Assembly: GCF_910592395.1 (NCBI RefSeq)
Contig: NC_088314.1
Location: forward strand, 11,596,001 to 11,660,000
Reading direction: 5' to 3'
Length of the DNA: 64,000 bases
Source: Lineus longissimus
Taxonomy: Eukaryota; Nemertea; Pilidiophora; Heteronemertea; Lineidae
In this document: one piece after another, positions 11,138 to 21,509 of the stretch
How the letters are laid out: every line of letters starts with the position of its first letter
Position numbering within the stretch: position 1 is the stretch's first letter
The notes under the pieces: model-generated
What the model was told of the DNA's origin: nothing
What the model saw: only the letters and a program-made list of their open reading frames with translations
Database searches by the model: none
Position numbers and translations under genes: made by a program

Positions 11138-11870
11138 CTTCCGTTTTTTTTTTCACTGCATTATTGTCAGACAGACTGGTCATTTCACATTGGACAGAAG
11201 TTGAGCGATGCTCGGAGGCGACCTGCACAGAAACAGATGGGTTGCTGGATACGTACTGTACCGCCTTGGAGACTTTTTCTTGGCTGCATTGCGCTGTGGT
11301 AGACATTGTCTCTGGAGCAAACTGAGTTGCATATGATTTTGAGTCCGGTTTCCACTGAACAGTAACCGACACAACTGTAGGGACCAGTTCTACATCGGTT
11401 TGTGACGACACACTTCTACTTTGAATTAACTGCCGATCTTCCTTTTGGGAGGAGTTCATTTCATTGTTGACTAGTGTCTCTGCAGAATCTGGCTTGGCAA
11501 TTGCTGAAACCACCCTCTGTGGGCCTAGCGCAGACACTGAAGGCATGCTAATTGAATTGTCACTCACTTTTTGTCCTTTGATTGTCTGTAAATACAGCTC
11601 CATACGGTGTTTATCACGCCGAAGTGTTGAAGGTGATTTTAAACCTTTCATCCGTAGAGGTACAGCAGTTCGTTTTACAGCTCCATCCGCATTCCAGAAG
11701 AAAGTTAGCGACGTGCCTTCTGCAGTTGCTGAAATATCCCATTCGTTAGGGGTGCTGGTCAATCCAAGAGTTGCTATCACCGATGTGATACTTTGAGGTA
11801 GCGTCGATATCGTCATGATGAGCTGAGTCACTCGCTTGGCGTCTTCCTCTTGTTTCTCTGGGATCCTTTG
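11138..11870 (-). pseudogene. Unknown gag-like protein, N-terminal half with VQ repeats
   Basis: The frame is open from inside the direct repeat at 11884 and no unique ATG can be chosen. It begins with a predicted helical stretch (EEDAKRVTQLIMTISTLPQS). Next come SLTFFWNADG and a basic motif KSPSTLRRDKHRMELYL, a type I associate with gag-like or repetitive invertebrate proteins. It then has a region of spaced V-Q or T-Q pairs (SVTVQW, YATQFA, KAVQYV, SVSVQV, TSVQCE) every 11-14 residues. The frame stops making sense at the TA of the Tigger insertion and resumes at 10298. Its function is unknown. The flanking direct repeats suggest it belongs to a mobile element rather than a host gene. Confidence 0.55.
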
Positions 11871-11883
11871 GGTTCTCCACCAA

Positions 11884-12402
11884 ATATTATGGGGGAAAAA
11901 GGAAGGAGACTAGCGGTAGAAATAAATTGGAGTCCTGTAGGTTCTGTTCACTTCTTCTAATTCAATAAACTTTCATGAAAGCTAATACATTGATAGTTAC
12001 AATTACAAATACAGATTGGAAGTCCAAATATGTGTGTTCCCAGGCTGGAGTCCAAGACCTGAATGACCATTATACAATCCTTGATTTACCATGAAAACTA
12101 TAACAACACGAAATCACCAAGGAGACATAATACAAACTTTGACAAATCAAACATGTTTCTGATTGAAAGACTTATACTAATTACACTTGCCAATCAAGCG
12201 TCTCCAACTTGTTTGAACATACTTGATTAATAAAACAATGACCTTATAGTGAAAGAGTTAAACCCTCAGTAACCATTGTTTCCAGAATTAGCTAACTAGT
12301 TTTGTGTTTTGACATGTTCGATATGTCAAATATTCACCTTAAACATTATGAGAAATGATACCTTGTAAATTTATACTTTTGATGAAAAGTGCACCATAAA
12401 AC
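11884..12402. repeat. 517-bp direct repeat, copy 2
   Basis: This is the second copy of 8742-9258, in the same orientation and nearly identical over its whole length, which suggests recent duplication or LTR-style co-replication. Reading the minus strand, the sequence right after this copy begins TTGGTGGAGAACCC. It starts with TGG as a tRNA primer site would, but this is only suggestive. Confidence 0.75.
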
Positions 12403-12614
12403 ATACAACGAGGACGCTAGTCGTATTGTATTCATTCATTCAGTACAGGACTACCCCATGTCAATGTTCATGTCTTTTATCCACTACGTGGAAGGCATTG
12501 GCATTGCCCATGAAAAGGGAGTCAATTATCAGCTGTGGCTGTTCTTTCTAATGTTCGCCTGCCACCAGTAAAATCGGCCTATTCATTTGGACTTAGTCAT
12601 TTTACGATTCAGCC
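12403..12614. other. Unassigned tract
   Basis: A plus-strand open stretch (to a TAA at 12571; segment IVFIHSVQDYPMSMFMSF) begins inside the direct repeat and has no recognisable domain. It may be the end of an older gene or element into which the repeat inserted. I see no repeat or RNA signal. Confidence 0.3.
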
Positions 12615-13136
12615 GCGCTCGGTTAAGTGGGAGAAGACGGTATTTATCATTTGAACATAAATAGTCTTCGGAATAAAATTGATCAACTAGAAGCTCAAGA
12701 TCACCAACCAGATATAATCGCTTTGACTGCCAAGCTTGATGATTCCGTAGCGGTTGATGATATCTTGATTGAGGGTTATAGTAATACCATTCATCGTAAA
12801 GATCTTGTATTAGGTAGAGGTGGGATTTGTGTCTATTTTAAAGAGTTTATCAATTGTGAGAGATTAGTACATTTTGAAAATGACGAGCTTGAGGTGTTAT
12901 GGTGTAAGATTGTTTATAAAAACTGGTTTTGTATTCTTGGTACAGTTTATCGTAACCCCGCCCTGCGAGTCGAGTACTGGGATAGACTGAACAATAACAT
13001 TAGTAATGTCGTAGACGTGTATGGTTCAAATAACATCATTATTGTAGGGGACCTAAATGAGGACTTGTTAAACCCTAATTTGAGACATCTGAAAAATACT
13101 ATATCTATGTTCGCTCTGACCCAACTTGTTACAGAG
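12615..13136 (+). pseudogene. LINE endonuclease N-terminal fragment
   Basis: The frame reads as the N-terminal part of an APE-type endonuclease of a CR1/Jockey LINE: IYHLNINSLRNKIDQLE, then GRGGICVYFKE, LGTVYRNP and NIIIVGDLNEDLLNP. The Gly-Asp-x-Asn motif is kept. The usual 'ALTE[ST]WL' motif is reduced to ALTAKLDDSV, so the metal-binding Glu is missing. After LTQLVTE the similarity ends and the sequence abuts the Helitron relic on the other strand. The 24 bases at 12615-12638 also occur at 6221-6244 in the other LINE copy. Confidence 0.8.
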
Positions 13137-13170
13137 TACTTAACTGGTAGAATCTGGCGGAAGTCACCAG

Positions 13171-15773
13171 CTAATATGAAAGTTTCCCGCCGAATTCTTT
13201 GTCATTAGACATGATATCTTGTAGAGTGCGGTTCAGTGCCTCGAGAAGGTTTCTGTGACTCATGGGTGCTTCATCCCAGATCAAGGTCCGTGCCATTTGA
13301 AGGAGACGGCCGTTTGCATCTCTGGGCGAAATGTTGCATGTTGAATGTTCCATTGGTGGGATGGGCAATTTGAATATGGAGTGGGCGGTTCTGCCAAGTT
13401 TCAAGACAGTTGCAGCAATACCTGAGGATGCGGTTGCTAGTGCATTAGCATTGTTCTTTCTGACATATGATGTCACAACATTCAAGAGAAAAGTTTTCCC
13501 GGTTCCTCCGGGAGCATCGACAAACACCAGTCTTCCTGAGTTACTGTAGATTTTGTTTTTTATCTTGGTGAAGGCAGCAGTCTGGTCGAAATTCAGTTTT
13601 TCGATGTTTTGGGTGAACGTTTCATTTGCATTTGGATCCATTTCGTCCGATGCAAGGTCGAGTTGGTCTCGTTTACTGGAATCAGCAGGAGGCAAGTTGT
13701 AGTCGGTTGATGTGCAGCCGTGTTGTTGAATTCTGTCATCCGGGTCACATAGCATGTCATTCGTACTTGCTTGTGAAAGGTGTTCTCTTGTTAGGCCTTG
13801 CTTTCTGCGGCGGTAATTGAAGTCAGCGGAGAGTTCAACGATAAATTTGTCATACAGACTGAGGGGTTCAGCGGGTTGGCAAACGAGGAGGATAGTGGTG
13901 AGCAAATTTCGTAAATATGGTGGGGTTTTGACTTCAGCTGCCTCTGTCATACACAGGAACACTTCATTGTCATCTTCAAGGAGATTGAGGGCTTGGCAGG
14001 CCTGCTGGAATGTTTGGCACTGAATACTGTTGACTGTTCGGAGATCCTTGTAGCTGGTAGCGCCGCTTTTGTGGTGCAGAAGAAGTCGAAGGTAGAACGT
14101 TTCATCTTATTTGGGATGAACTGATATGATTCGTCCAATCATTTTGGGCACAGTTTGTGTCGTTCTGGCTCTTTTTTTCCAAGATTTGGCTTTATTGTCC
14201 CACGTGTAGTGCTCAGGGAAGTTGCAGTACAGTACATTTCGGGCATTTGTGTCAGCTACCAGCTACAAGGATCTCCGAACAGTCAACAGTATTTGCGGAG
14301 AAGAAGGCAGTAAGCTTCGCAATGGATGCTTTCTCTAGAGCTTGTTAGGCATTGTTTGGATCAAAGACAACTTGTTGTTGATTTGGTAGATGAACCGGCA
14401 ATTGATCCACAGTTGGTGAACGGTCTTGTAAATTAAAGCCTAGGATTCTCCATGCTGCCTCTGAGGCACCTATGAACCAGCATTGTTCTTAACGATTGAC
14501 TTCATCCAATTGCTGCTAGTGGTCAGTGGGATTTTGTGTGTCGAAGGTGACAGTTGCTTGGTCTGAGCCTTTATAGATATATTTGTAAAGGTAGTGCCGA
14601 ATTGCTTGATGTTGAGGTGAAAGCCATCGGTTCCAAATGGGAGCAGGAGAGGATAGGTAAGCGGGTCATAACTGCGATGAGTGTCTGTGAAGTACTGCAG
14701 CACTTGTCCTGTTGATGGCTCTCTGAAGGAGGAGACTATTGTTATTTTGTTCGTTGCAGATGGTTCATTTAGAAGGAGGATTGCGACCTCGGTGCTAGTT
14801 GGGAGGTTAAAATGGCGAGAGTGTTCTCCATCTGGGCGTTTGTCAGCATGAATTCCGATATTTATATCATTGGGAACTACTCCTTTGTATATGAGTAGTC
14901 TTTGTCCTGGGTATTGAGGAAGGACTGTAGATATGTGTTTGGGGAATTCTTCAACGTCTGCAGTAATGTTCGGTATATTGACGTTTCTGTTTCCAAGTGT
15001 GAAGGTTCTGGTGACATTGCTTGGAGGCGTTGCGTAATTTGATGCTGGGGATCATAGAAATAGGTCTGCAGTGACACTGGGGTTGATCCTGAGGAATGCC
15101 TTGGAGGACCAATGATTCAATAGACAACACCACTTATTCTCTAGTTTGCAATACCACCTGGGATGGTGGCATTTGTTGTTTTAATGGTAGCCATGGTCAT
15201 GTTGTTGTTGAACTTACGAATATTGGTACAGAAATACTTGGCTGTAGTTGACTGATTTGTGAGGAGTTCGAAGAGTGGTCGAGGTGGTTGGGGAATAAGA
15301 GGGAGTGTGACTTTGCCAGTACAGCAACATAGGCCGAATGTTGGATTGCACATTGAACCTCCTGAATGTTCTTTTAACCACATTAAAGCCTGGCAATGTT
15401 GGCACATGGTTTGCATGAGACCACACGTGTGTGTTGTGGAACTGGTCGTGTGTACTGATGAATGTGGTCAATATCATACATTCGGGCAATTTTGAAAAGT
15501 TTTGGTAGTTTCTGCTGTTGAAGGAGTGTTTGTATCGTTGTGCGAGCATTTTGTTGCAGAGTATTATTCGATGCAGTGCTTGGCTGGGGTGCAGTTTCTG
15601 TTTCATTCGTTCTGTTGCGCTGCCTTCTTTGCCTGTGTTGTTTGGCATTATGTTGGCGGGTGGCTTCTTGGTGTTCTTGAGTTTGCTGTGCTCTGCTTCG
15701 TCTCTGTGCAGCTGCATTAGATTCTCAGCGGCGTTGTTGATGTTGTTCTGGAGTGAGGTCTCTAACTCTTTGC
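13171..15773 (-). pseudogene. Helitron RepHel relic lacking the Rep domain
   Basis: Read on the minus strand from an ATG near 15773 (MQRVRDLTPEQHQQRR), the frames follow a Helitron protein. The Helitron-like N domain has a CQHCQALMWLKE block, an FGLCCCTGKVTLPLIP block, an NIRKFNNNMTMATI block and RSYDPLTYPLLLPFGTDG. Next comes SEAAWRILGFNLQDRSP, then RLLLHHK, LRTVNSIQCQTF and finally the helicase start. Walker A is APGGTGKTFLLN and motif II is IWDEAPMSH. The roughly 700 residues that carry the HUH nuclease normally lie between TDG and AWRILGF; only about 45 unrelated codons remain. Stops and frameshifts occur at several points. It ends at KEFGGK, where the next helicase motifs are lost at the junction with the LINE fragment. 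Confidence 0.88.
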
Positions 15774-16155
15774 ATTGTTGAACAGTTTCTCTGAGATATA
15801 TTCCCTGAAGTGAGGAAATAAAGAAGAATGAGTAATTGTTTTTTATAGTGACATTTATTAAGACATGTGGGAGTAATTATGGTGTTGCATATTGCACTGG
15901 TTTTAAAGTGAGCAGTTATGGTAGTGAGAAAAATTATTGATTACAGTGATTCGACTGGTTATATAGGTTTTTCTTTGAAACTTTGCAGTTCTGGGTTATA
16001 TTGCACTGGTTGAACAGTCAGCAGTAAAAATAATTATAGAGAAGTGAGTATCTGTCAGCAGTGATGTCAGTGGATATTAGTAAGTATTTATGAACGCCAA
16101 CGGCCACCCACAAGTCCCCACATACGCAGTAAGTCAATACGTCAGAGTAAAATCC
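15774..16155. other. Non-coding tract with diverged duplication
   Basis: No coding region is visible. Two segments of about 100 bp, starting at 15887 and 15990, share 'atattgcactggtt' and 'agtgagcagt' or 'agtcagcagt', so they look like an old tandem duplication. This may be the 5' flank of the Helitron or the 5' region of the PLE that starts at 17120. Confidence 0.4.
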
Positions 16156-17120
16156 TTAACCCTTTCAGTGCTGGCCCTATATACCCCCAGAGTGCTGAGC
16201 CATTTTTGGGCTTTTTATAGGCCTTTTGGAAAACTCCTCCTGTGTGAAAACTAGCAAAGATACCATGGAAAAACACATATGGTTGTGTTGGCAACTTGAT
16301 GGACTTTCACTTTTTGGCAGTTTTCGGGATCTAAATTTAATCACATGGTCATGTGACCTGCTGGCATCTTGGATTAGATGTGTTGATGTAATTTTGTAAT
16401 AAAATTTGGTTGAAAGAATATTTTTAGTCCGTTTTTCTTGCTGTTTCTTTTATAACAGTTGGCCCCAGATGTCCTCTTCACATTTTTGAAGAAAAAATTC
16501 AGAAAAAATTCAAATTTTTCAGAAAAAGTGAACTTTATTGAAAAAAAGTCAAAACTGCAAAAAGACCAAAATTTTCAGAAAATGGCTATTATGTCAGTCT
16601 CTCAGTATTTCTATATTATGGAAGCTATTCCAATGCTGTTTTACACATCTACATGATGTCTACTGATCAAAGTGATCAAATAAATTCTAATGACGTCATG
16701 ACGTCATAATAACATGAATAGTTTGTTCAGCAAATTGCTTCAAATCTACTTTGAGAAATCTAATTTCGTGTGATATTCTTCAAAACAGCCCTCTTCAATG
16801 TGAAGTCCTGGCTCATTTGGGCACGTTTTGCAAATCCAAGTGGTCCTGGGTTTGTCTGCCATTGTTTCAGCGAATTCGCGGTCAGAAGTCAAGTTTAGAA
16901 CACCTCTGCCATCTATAGGGAAACGTTGGAACTCCATTTGAGTGACTGAATCAATGCGAGGAACCATCTCCCAGTTTAGTTTGGCCATCAAATCCTAGAT
17001 GGCGGTCGGGAGTTTTGTGTTTCAAATGGAATTTGCGACCCGTCGCCCGGCGACAGTCACACAGATTGCGAAGAAGTTTTTTACCGTTGCCCGGCGACGG
17101 TCACGCACTGAAAGGGTTAA
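16156..17120. mobile_element. piggyBac element with C-terminal transposase remnant
   Basis: TTAA lies at 16156-16159 and 17117-17120. The TIRs are CCCTTTCAGTGCTGG on the left and CCGT..., ending GCACTGAAAGGG, on the right. The interior is AT-rich and keeps only the transposase C-terminus on the minus strand. The right TTAA supplies the A of the start codon of the downstream PLE ORF (TTAATGG), so the element sits exactly at that start. Confidence 0.88.
16746..16991 (-). pseudogene. piggyBac C-terminal cysteine-rich remnant
   Basis: The last part of the frame, TTWICKTCPNEPGLHIEEG then CFEEYHTK, has the spaced Cys/His pattern of the C-terminal zinc-binding domain of piggyBac transposases, which binds the element ends. 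The same pattern occurs in the larger piggyBac copy at 33561-33842 (YHCADCPSIPGLHMGECF). The first half of the cysteine-rich domain and all catalytic residues are missing. ATG is at the 5' end, but it is unlikely to be a gene. Confidence 0.7.
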
Positions 17121-17605
17121 TGGACAAGACAATGCGATATACATTACACAAGGAATACCTCACCAAATATATCGACAAACAAATGATCCCAACCGGACTC
17201 CTTATTAAAATAACACCATCTTTATGCCAAGAAAATGAGGAGTTCGTTCATCACTCGGACTCGGACTTAATTCTCCAAGAAACGTCATCACGCCTTATGA
17301 CCTTACTACTACGTAACATCAGCGAAGCCATCACTCAACTTACGATGGACACAGCCAAAGCAAACCTCCAGCAATCGATCAATGCAACGCTCTATGTCAG
17401 ATGCATAGCCTGGATTGAAGGGACAATCAACTTCAGAAAACTGGATAACCTGAATCGCAAAGAACGCAAATTCAATGATCAGCTGACCACAGTAACAACC
17501 GAAGCAACACCGTCCACATCCTCAAACGACACAACTCGAACACGCAACCGGTCCAGAGAACGTCCAAGTGAACGCAGACGCAGTAGTAACCGCAAACAAC
17601 AATAA
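17120..17605 (+). CDS. PLE N-terminal / ORF1-like region
   Basis: The frame starts at an ATG at 17120 formed by the TTAA of the inserted piggyBac element. Part of it is helix-rich (YTLHKEYLTKYIDKQMIP, then SSRLMTLLLRNISEAITQL) and it ends in an Arg/Ser-rich basic tail (RSRERPSERRRSSNRK) that could bind nucleic acid. It stands directly ahead of the PLE reverse transcriptase and is open for 162 codons. PLEs often have such an upstream segment. I cannot assign a defined domain, so this rests mostly on position. Confidence 0.55.
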   Translation: MDKTMRYTLHKEYLTKYIDKQMIPTGLLIKITPSLCQENEEFVHHSDSDLILQETSSRLMTLLLRNISEAITQLTMDTAKANLQQSINATLYVRCIAWIEGTINFRKLDNLNRKERKFNDQLTTVTTEATPSTSSNDTTRTRNRSRERPSERRRSSNRKQQ

Positions 17606-17836
17606 AAAAACGCCAGAGGAACCCCCCAAGAGACAAGACGACGCCGATCCAACTCCAGACAAAGGAATCAAGGGAACCGACAGAACCGCCGACCACAAAC
17701 AGACAACAACAGGATTCCACGAGGGCCGCAGAACCAGCTAAATCAGCCGCGAAGACAATACCAACAACGACCGGTAAGTCTGAATAATAGCCCTACAGAG
17801 GCATTATCAAAATTTGTCGACCATCATTTTAGACCA

Positions 17837-18694
17837 TTGGTCCTAGAGACAACCACATATTTAAAGGACACTACGGACTTTATCAACAAACTTAACACTG
17901 TTGATCTCGGACCACAAAATCCAGACAAACCCAAACCACTTCTGGTAACCCTAGATGTCACCTCCTTATATACCAACATCCCCCATGATGAAAGCCTGGT
18001 TGCAGTGAGAGAACATCTCAACACCAGACAACAATGCACCATTCCAACAGACACCCTAACGGATGTTGCTGAACTCGTACTTAAAACCAATAACTTCAGT
18101 TTCAATAACAAACACTATCTACAAAAATCAGGCACAGCCATGGGCACATCCATGGCCCCATCGTATGCCAACCTGTTTCTGGCTAAATGGGAATCAGATT
18201 TCTGGAATCCTCGTACCGACAAACCCCTAATGCATGTCAGATTTATTGACGACATCTTCGTGATTTGGCCACACGGCAGAGACAAACTAGATCAAACTAT
18301 ACGACATCATCCCACCATAAAATACGTGGCTAACATTAGTGAAAACTCAGTAGATTTCCTAGACGTCACTGTTAGTATTGGGGACCACAACAACATAGAA
18401 ACTTCCCTTTTCACTAAACCCACAGATTGTCATAGCTATTTGGTCTCAACCTCGTGTCATCCAGACCACACCAAAAAAGGTATTGCATACAGTCAAGCAA
18501 TCAGAATTCGCCGAATCTGCTCACGTATTGAAGACTATGACCAGCATAGCAAACGTCTCATTAGGATGCTGCATGTCAGAGGACACAAGATGAACAACCT
18601 CAATGAAGCCATAGCTAAAGCCAGATCTCTAGACAGAGACATTTACTGCAAAAACAATCCACAGCTACCAGTAGAGACACTGTCATTCCTCTAG
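17837..18694 (+). pseudogene. Penelope-like reverse transcriptase, internally deleted
   Basis: This 285-codon frame has the PLE RT signature: motif A LLVTLDVTSLYTNIPHDES, motif B SGTAMGTSMAPSYANLFLAK and motif C HVRFIDDIFVIW, with both catalytic Asp intact. Later blocks are NSVDFLDVTVS and CHPDHTKKGIAYSQAIRIRR. It opens with an NSPTEALSKFVDHHFRPLV-like block (17790-17840), so the usual N-terminal RT part (the 'ADKG' and 'PKIHK...GRPIVS' blocks, seen in the second PLE at 28700-29100) is deleted. After LPVETLSFL the frame shifts (18690), then shifts again near 18830. Family assignment is firm. Confidence 0.9.
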
Positions 18695-18695
18695 T

Positions 18696-19394
18696 CACAA
18701 CGTACAATCCAGCACTTCCGAATCTACGAGAAATAGTCAACAAACACTGGGATGTCCTGGAAAGCTCTGATAAACTTAGGACTGCCCTTAATTCTGCCAA
18801 ACCACTTATCAGTCACCGTAGATGCAAAAACGAGACATTCTCACAGGAGCCGAAATCAAAGAGAAAAAACTGTGTAGACCTAACATTGGCACAACCAATG
18901 AGTTAGAAAGGCAAATCCTCCTACCTTTCGCACCCCCACTTACAAAAGGCAGCAACAATAGCAAATGCGCCAACTGCAAATATATGCAGAAATCAAACTC
19001 TGTCACCAGTAGAGTCACCGGTAAAAAACATTATGTTAAACAAAACATAACATGTAACTCAGAAAGGGTCACTTACCTCATTGAATGTGCCAAGTGTAAA
19101 TACCAATAAGTGGGCCAGACAAAAAGGACACTCAAAACCCAAATGAACGAACACCGCTCTGGTATATACAATTAGAAACCCACATCTATTGGCTCGCACT
19201 TTAATAGTAGTAATCACTCTATTAAAGACCTTCGTATCTATGGACTTGAAAAGTTACCTCAAACGAAAAATGAGAGAACTTATGAACTAGAAAATCATCT
19301 GGTAGCCAGAGAATCATATTGGATCTATATCGTGCGAACAGCTCGTCCCCTTGGTCTAAATGTCATGGACCAACTAGTATCAGTCATCGAATGA
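18696..19394 (+). pseudogene. PLE GIY-YIG endonuclease region, broken
   Basis: After frame changes the element continues with TTYNPALPNLREIVNKHWDV, the PLE linker. A Cys-containing block follows (CANCKYMQKSNSVTSRVTG), then ERVTYLIECAKCKYQ, a TAA stop, and VGQTKRTLKTQMNEHRSGIY. The latter corresponds to the GIY-YIG nuclease start ('Y[VI]GQT', then the conserved Arg/His region). A second in-frame stop (TAG) follows the HRSGIYN block. The frame then runs to VARESYWIYIVRTARPLGLN and ends at 19394. Enzyme activity is impossible as written. Confidence 0.85.
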
Positions 19395-19925
19395 ACATTT
19401 CTCGGATGCCTGTCATCTTTACCTACCTCTGTACATGGCGTGGAGTTACTTTCATTTCATATTTTTATGTAATTCGTAAAATTATCCCTTCCCTTTGTAA
19501 CTCGCTGCATCATTTACTTGAACCACCATTTTCCTTTCTAGTACGCACATCAAGAGCCTCCTATCAGCCGAGATTACACACTATATTTCTAGGAAGCCAC
19601 ACCCCGGTCAAACCTCAGCCAATAGAATTACATGTAAATAACTACAGACCCGAACACGTTATGAGGTCGCGATTGGCTTTTTTAGGACATAGCGTAAACT
19701 ACAATCTCTTTTCACAGCAGTATATAACTTGGTTGATCAATTTATTATGTCACTCATTGAGAGAGTGCCAAGAACACGAAATGTCTGAGAAAAAAGATTG
19801 TTGCAGTTGTTTTATTTTCACATACACAGTAAGTATTTATGATGCCGTGGTAGCTTCGTAGGAGATGTGGTCATCATTGCTGGAGATGTCACTGGATGTT
19901 GGATGTTAGTCTTTATCTAATTTGT
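19395..19925. other. Non-coding tract after PLE
   Basis: A 180-codon plus-strand open frame crosses this tract but overlaps the PLE end in another frame and shows no domain, so I do not call it. The segment may contain the PLE 3' end and the 3' flank of the spliced minus-strand gene that ends at 19926. Confidence 0.4.
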
Positions 19926-21386
19926 CTATGGCAGCATCGCATGAGATGTTGTCCTCATTGCTGGTGTCATCATCATTAAAGCTTGAGCTGAGGTAGTTGG
20001 TACATCTTCTTGGAGGTTTGGCTTGGTCATGGCTTCGTTGAGGTCTTTGCTGGGTTTGTCATTGTTGTTGCTGTCTGTAGCTGGGTTATGCCTTATTTTG
20101 GCACTGGGTTGAATGGTTGCGTTGTCTGGGGTTGGCTCGATTGATGACTGGCTCATTACTGCATCATCAATATCTGAATCCTCGAAATAATAAAGTTGTT
20201 TCGGCTTTTTCGGAGGTGGTGGGGTGGATGCAGGTGAATTGCTGATATGTGCAGTTGTTGGTGTCTTGGGAGAGAAGCGGTTTGATGGAGTGGAAGTTGA
20301 AGCAGGACTTGGACGTGCAGGCGATGGGTGGGGTGATGATGCAAGGCAAAGGTGAGCGTGGGACTGTAGCTGCAGATTGACGTTTTGCATTTTTTGCAAC
20401 TGTGAATTGGAAGCACAGTTCTTTACGTAAATTGGCAGCATGGCTGGATAGTGCGCTAACATCCTGGAGCAGGTTACGCGGGAGGTCATGAACTACGGAG
20501 TCAGTGGTACGAACACCATCAAGGATATTTACGTGGAGGCTGCTTAGTTTGTCGTGAATTTTCGTTTCTAACTTCGACAAGGCAGTCGAAATAGTGGTTG
20601 CAAGAACGTGTGGAGGCGGTTTCTTTAAGATCAAAAGAAATTGTTTTGCACATTTGTTAGCATTTTATGCAGGTAAGTGATGCAATATGGTACTTTATGA
20701 TGAAGAATAAAGTAATTTATGAGTATTGCAGACATGACAAATGTCCGCGGATTCGGATACAGGTTGCACGAAAAAAAAGGAAAAGAAAAAGGTTAACAAA
20801 TTTTTTGGTTTGTTGAAAAATGACCTGGAGGTCTCATGTCTGTGGATATAGGTGACGTGACTACCCTACAGTGTTAAAAAATATTATAGAAAAGTACCTG
20901 AGTGCGTGCTTGACCCATTGATGCTTTTAACTTCGTAGTCTCTGAAATGCTTTCAACTTTGTGGTATCTGAAAAAATAAGTTTAAAGGTGACTGATTAAG
21001 CATGGTTACTTTCAACTTGATGAGCAACGGCAAAAGTATTTGTGTTTAATAGTTAGCGTGCACGCACGCCAGATGACAGCTATGGATGACCAGTCTTTGG
21101 GTTTGACCATTTTTGGGCAAAATGTGGAGCACCAGAAAATAGGTAGGTGGTTTTTGTAACTTTGGTGCCCAAATGGTGGTGTGTCACTGTTCAATATTAC
21201 CAACTGTTACTTATCACTAGTAGCATTTTCAGCTTCATTAATTACAGCAAGGCACTGAATACTTAGTATTATTATTATTGTAATTATCATTATTATTATT
21301 ATTATTATTACCTGAATGCCAGATGACGCGCTGTGGGATGATTCGTGTGCAGGAATTTGACCAACGGTGTCCAGAATGAGAATATC
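19926..21386 (-). CDS. Candidate spliced gene of unknown function (3' exons)
   Basis: Three exons can be read on the minus strand: about 21386-21313, 20967-20898 and 20629-19926. Each internal boundary has a good acceptor (ttttttcag, ttttttcag, atcttaaag) and donor (CAG/gtaata, CAG/gtactt). The middle exon is open in one frame only (YHKVESISETTKLKASMGQA), and it joins the last exon in phase (KPPPHVLATTISTALSKLETK). The last exon has a predicted coiled coil (LETKIHDKLSSLHVNILDGV), then a Pro/Ser/Thr-rich region and an acidic patch (YYFEDSDIDDAVMS). A one-base frame change near 20430 separates coil and Pro-rich parts, either a sequencing error or a lesion. The 5' end is not found. No known domain; it could be a host gene or part of an element. 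Confidence 0.5.
21240..21312. repeat. ATT microsatellite
   Basis: A run of ATT/TAT trinucleotides, interrupted once (gtaattatc), lies at 21267-21312 directly beside the donor of the first traced exon of the minus-strand gene. Confidence 0.85.
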
Positions 21387-21509
21387 TGAAAAAATAATGT
21401 TATGTCAGTGTACACAGTTGCGGGAAATCCTAAGAATCCTGTACCCACTGTAGACCGAGAAATTTGTGCTATTCGCACGTTTTAATTAAAACACCCAGGA
21501 AAATATCCT

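Noticed and set aside
19319-19861. 180-codon plus-strand ORF
   Set aside because: Its start overlaps the PLE nuclease in another frame and the rest has no domain or splice support.
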